From NCBI GenBank assembly GCA_965262175.1, contig CBDHES010000002.1:806001-870000 (forward strand): a DNA stretch of 64,000 nt, given 5' to 3'. Positions 61,520 through 64,000 of the stretch are shown here, in pieces. The notes beneath the pieces were generated by a model, which saw only the letters and a program-made list of their open reading frames with translations, did no database searches and was not told the DNA's origin. How positions within the stretch are numbered: position 1 is the stretch's first letter; each line of letters begins with the position of its first letter. Source of the stretch: CADEDH01 sp965262175. Its GTDB lineage: Bacteria > Actinomycetota > Acidimicrobiia > Acidimicrobiales > SZUA-35. Position numbers and translations under genes: made by a program.

Positions 61520-62410
61520 TCAGCGGGTCCGGTAGACCGGCGACGTGTCGACGAGGTGCGACAGCCACAGGTCGTCGAGGGCGGCGACCCGACACCGCGG
61601 CTCCCGCTGGGCCTCGTCGTGCCACAGCGGCATGATCTTGTCCGGTTGGTCGAGGAGCGGGATGCGGTCGTAGATCCCGGCCATGGCCGGCGAGTGCAGT
61701 TTGCCGAACCCGACCCCGGCGATGTCGAGGCCGGTGGCGAAGGCGAGGAGCCAGGCTTCGACCCCCTTGAACCGGTCGACGTTGGGGTTGAGGTGGAGGG
61801 TGATCGCCTCGCACATGCGGGCGATCCGGCCCGGGCTCCAACCGTGCTGCTCGGCGATTCGCCCGGCGACGATGGCACTGGTGATGGTGAAGCACCCCTC
61901 GGCGACGGTGGGCGCGGTCGCCGGGTCGGAGCGTTCGGCCAAGCCCACGTCGTGGAGGAGGGCGGCGGCGTAGAGCACCTCGGGGTCGAACTCGAAGCTC
62001 CGCTTCCGGCCGTAGAGGTAGGCGAGCTCATAGGTCCGCTTGCTGTGGTTCACCAGCCACGGAACCGGCATGGCCTCGCACCGGGCCCGGACCGCGTCGG
62101 CGAAGGGTGTGGTGGGGTGGGTGACGTCGTCCGGCACGTTCCGTTCCCATCGCAGGCCGAGGTACCGGGTGGCGATCTCGAGGGGGACGTCGCCGAGCCG
62201 GCCGAGAACCTGGGCCTGGAACTCGTAGGTGGTGAGCTGGTCGAGCCGCCCGGCGTCGCTCCGGTCGAGCCAGGTCAGGGTGCCGACCGATGCCTCATCG
62301 ACGAGGCGGGGTGGGTTGCGGTGACTCTGGCGCCACCACAGGCGGTAGGCGGCGACGAGGCCGGCGAATCCCAGGCCGGCGAAGAGGGCGAGGAGGGCGG
62401 CGAAGATCAC
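61520..62410 (-). CDS. HD-domain protein with N-terminal membrane anchor
   Basis: 296 residues. One N-terminal span (FAALLALFAGLGFAGLVAAY) is followed by a cytosolic HD-type phosphohydrolase domain: His in VNHSKRTYELAYLYG, the HD pair in ALLHDVGLAE, and later helices with EAITLHLNPN. Nucleotide or phosphate ester hydrolysis is the family activity; the substrate is unknown, and it lacks the GYP motif of c-di-GMP phosphodiesterases. The GTG at 62410 overlaps the stop of the patatin-like gene (GTGA), so both are co-translated. Confidence 0.75.
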   Translation of the reverse strand: MIFAALLALFAGLGFAGLVAAYRLWWRQSHRNPPRLVDEASVGTLTWLDRSDAGRLDQLTTYEFQAQVLGRLGDVPLEIATRYLGLRWERNVPDDVTHPTTPFADAVRARCEAMPVPWLVNHSKRTYELAYLYGRKRSFEFDPEVLYAAALLHDVGLAERSDPATAPTVAEGCFTITSAIVAGRIAEQHGWSPGRIARMCEAITLHLNPNVDRFKGVEAWLLAFATGLDIAGVGFGKLHSPAMAGIYDRIPLLDQPDKIMPLWHDEAQREPRCRVAALDDLWLSHLVDTSPVYRTR

Positions 62411-64000
62411 GGTGTCGCCCCGGGCTGGAGCTGGGCGACGAGATCGGCGACGCAGGCCGCCGGGCTGGCCAGGACCTCGTCGCGGAACCCGTCGAGCGAC
62501 CGGCGGGAGGCGCCGGACAGCACCCACCCGAGCGGCGCCGCGACCTCGGGGCGCTGGGTCGGCCCGACCCGGGCGTAGAACGGCTGGCAGGTCCCGTCGG
62601 GCGACGGCTCGACGTCGTCGGGCTGGCCGCCAGCCTCGGGGGCGGGCCCGTGGAAGCGGTCCATGGCCAACGCCGCCCGCTGCTCGAGGGCGCTCGACCC
62701 GATGACGCTGTTGGACAGCAACGTCTGGAGCGGGACGAACAGCTCGAGGGGACGGTCGGCGGGCGGGATCGGGGTCCCGCTGCGGTAGCCGCTGTCGAGG
62801 AACAGGATCCAGGGCTCGATGCGGACACCTCCGTCCCCGGCCTCGGCGTTGAACGCCTCGACGAGGGGTTCGAGCTCGGACCAGATCTCGAGGATGGCCA
62901 GGATCCCGCTGTTCTCGTAGTAGCCGCCGTCGACGAGGTAGAGATCTTCGGCGGCCGGACCGGACCCCCGGTCGACACAGACCTGCATCGAACCCGATGG
63001 GGTCACGTAGGGCCATCGGGCCGAGGCGAGGGCGGCCGACCCGATCGACACGTCGAGCGGTGCCCGGTCGGGCTCGCAGCGCCCGTCGGCGGTCAGGAGG
63101 GGCACGGGATCGATCGCCACCCGGGCCGGGCCGGCGGCCGGGGCGACCGGCTCGGTCGACAGGCAGTCGCCGTCGGCCGCGGTCGGCAGGGCGTTGATCG
63201 TGGTCAGCAGGACCCGGCATCCGTCGACGACCGACGCCGAGTTGAGCACGATGATCGGCGCCCACCCGTCGGGGTCGGAGCCCGGCCCGAGGTCGGAGAG
63301 GGGGCGGGCCCGCTCGACGTCGGGACCGAAGGGGGCGACGCCGCTCGGGGTCTCGTCGAGGGTGCTGGTGATCCAGGCCCGTTCGAGGATCTCGGCCCGG
63401 TCGGCCCACCCGCCGTGGACGGCGACGAAGGGTTGGGGGAGGTCCCGCAGGAGGAGGGTGGCGACGGCGGCGGCGAGGGCCCGGTCCTCGCTCATGGCCT
63501 GGAGCGAGGCCAGCGCCGGACCGTCGTCCTCGACCCCGTCGCCGGAGGGATCACCGTCGATCGAGCCGTCGATCGAGCCGTCGATGGGGCTGCCGTCGAT
63601 CGAGGAGGCCATGGCCATCGACGTGGAGATGGCGGCCCACACCGAGATGCCGACCGCGCCGCCCGACGTGCCGCTGGCGGCGAACACCCGGTGGCGACAC
63701 TCGGCGGGGAACAGCGCCTCGAGGGTGCTTCCGGTCCAGTAGGCGGCCCGCATGCCGCCGCCGGGGGCGGCGACCAGCACGAGGGGGACCGTGGCCGGCT
63801 CGGCGGTGGGATCGGCGGTCGGGCCGGCCGCCGGGTCGGCGGCGTCGGGTCGTCCGCAGGAGGCGTCGAGGTTGGCGTCGACCCAGGCGCCGAACGCCTC
63901 GTCGATCGAGCCGTAGCGGGCCTCGTCGGGGGCGGCCCGCTCGTCGAGGGTGATGGTCGGGATCTCGTGGTAGCCGGGGTCGGTGTTGACGAAGCTGCTG
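62407..64000 (-). CDS. Patatin-like phospholipase family protein (5' end outside window)
   Basis: At least 530 residues are visible; the frame is open to the window edge, so the true start is missing. The patatin features are an oxyanion-type loop PGGGMRAAYW, the nucleophile in SGTSGGAVG and the catalytic Asp in LVDGGYYENSG, separated by a long insertion. Near the nucleophile is a repeat of IDGS units (SPIDGSIDGSIDGD) coded by a 12-bp DNA repeat at about 63555-63600. Cysteines in GRCEPDRA and VCVDRG and the Asp/Ala/Pro-rich upstream part suggest an exported or membrane-linked protein. Coupled to the HD gene. Confidence 0.78.
   Translation of the reverse strand, partial: SSFVNTDPGYHEIPTITLDERAAPDEARYGSIDEAFGAWVDANLDASCGRPDAADPAAGPTADPTAEPATVPLVLVAAPGGGMRAAYWTGSTLEALFPAECRHRVFAASGTSGGAVGISVWAAISTSMAMASSIDGSPIDGSIDGSIDGDPSGDGVEDDGPALASLQAMSEDRALAAAVATLLLRDLPQPFVAVHGGWADRAEILERAWITSTLDETPSGVAPFGPDVERARPLSDLGPGSDPDGWAPIIVLNSASVVDGCRVLLTTINALPTAADGDCLSTEPVAPAAGPARVAIDPVPLLTADGRCEPDRAPLDVSIGSAALASARWPYVTPSGSMQVCVDRGSGPAAEDLYLVDGGYYENSGILAILEIWSELEPLVEAFNAEAGDGGVRIEPWILFLDSGYRSGTPIPPADRPLELFVPLQTLLSNSVIGSSALEQRAALAMDRFHGPAPEAGGQPDDVEPSPDGTCQPFYARVGPTQRPEVAAPLGWVLSGASRRSLDGFRDEVLASPAACVADLVAQLQPGATP

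Noticed and set aside
48000..64000. Prophage, IS or CRISPR content
   Set aside because: No transposase, integrase, phage structural gene or regularly spaced repeat was found; the accessory genes keep the same composition as the backbone.

Overview
The window looks like chromosomal DNA of a GC-rich actinobacterium (about 70% GC by eye, many GTG and some TTG starts, stop/start overlaps of the GTGA and ATGA type). An F420-type luciferase-like oxidoreductase, a TAP-like lipoprotein hydrolase, an actinobacterial DapC and the order dapA-rnj-ftsK-rimO-pgsA-cinA-recA-miaB-miaA-dapF-hflX all fit Actinomycetota. The gene content and protein style suggest the class Acidimicrobiia, but that is inference.

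The backbone is the conserved actinobacterial recA/dap/ftsK neighbourhood, read on the minus strand from about 49 kb down to about 8 kb: wHTH regulator, dapA, rnj, (double-HTH regulator, degenerate DegT protein), ftsK, (Na/Ca exchanger, SMP-30, CopC-like), rimO, pgsA, (TAP-like hydrolase), cinA, ilvE, (LLM oxidoreductase, secreted lectin-like protein), recA, (IMPDH/GMPR-like, molybdenum hydroxylase subunit, MFS, rnz, zwf-ROK-pgl, LCIB-like carbonic anhydrase), miaB, (hydrolase, APH-like), miaA, dapF, hflX, dapC. Genes in brackets interrupt the core order. Four genes of the succinylase lysine/diaminopimelate pathway are present (dapE, dapC, dapF, dapA); dapB and dapD are not in the window. recX is missing after recA and no lexA follows hflX.

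Left end (1-8 kb): dapE, two small membrane proteins, a DMT-type transporter and a 1115-residue GGDEF-EAL protein carrying a C-terminal CelD/BioF2-type GNAT domain. Right end (49-64 kb): accessory and signalling genes, namely a PP2C-like protein, an ECF sigma factor with a membrane-anchored acidic-tailed partner, a Ser/Thr kinase with WD40 sensor domain, GNAT enzymes, a methyltransferase, a triple-repeat lipoprotein, a LuxR-type regulator, an HD-domain protein and a patatin-like protein that runs off the end.

The most notable observations are: two genes broken by a single missing base inside a tandem-repeat unit (12865-12881 and 51101-51114); an LCIB/theta-type carbonic anhydrase with a His-rich repeat tail; the GGDEF-EAL-GNAT fusion; a LexA-type box sitting exactly in the 17-bp spacer of the recA promoter; several family members lacking key residues (DapF first cysteine, DegT lysine, APH aspartates, ROK zinc cysteines, CopC histidine); and several strong multi-stem hairpins in intergenic regions. 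No tRNA, rRNA, IS element or CRISPR array was seen.
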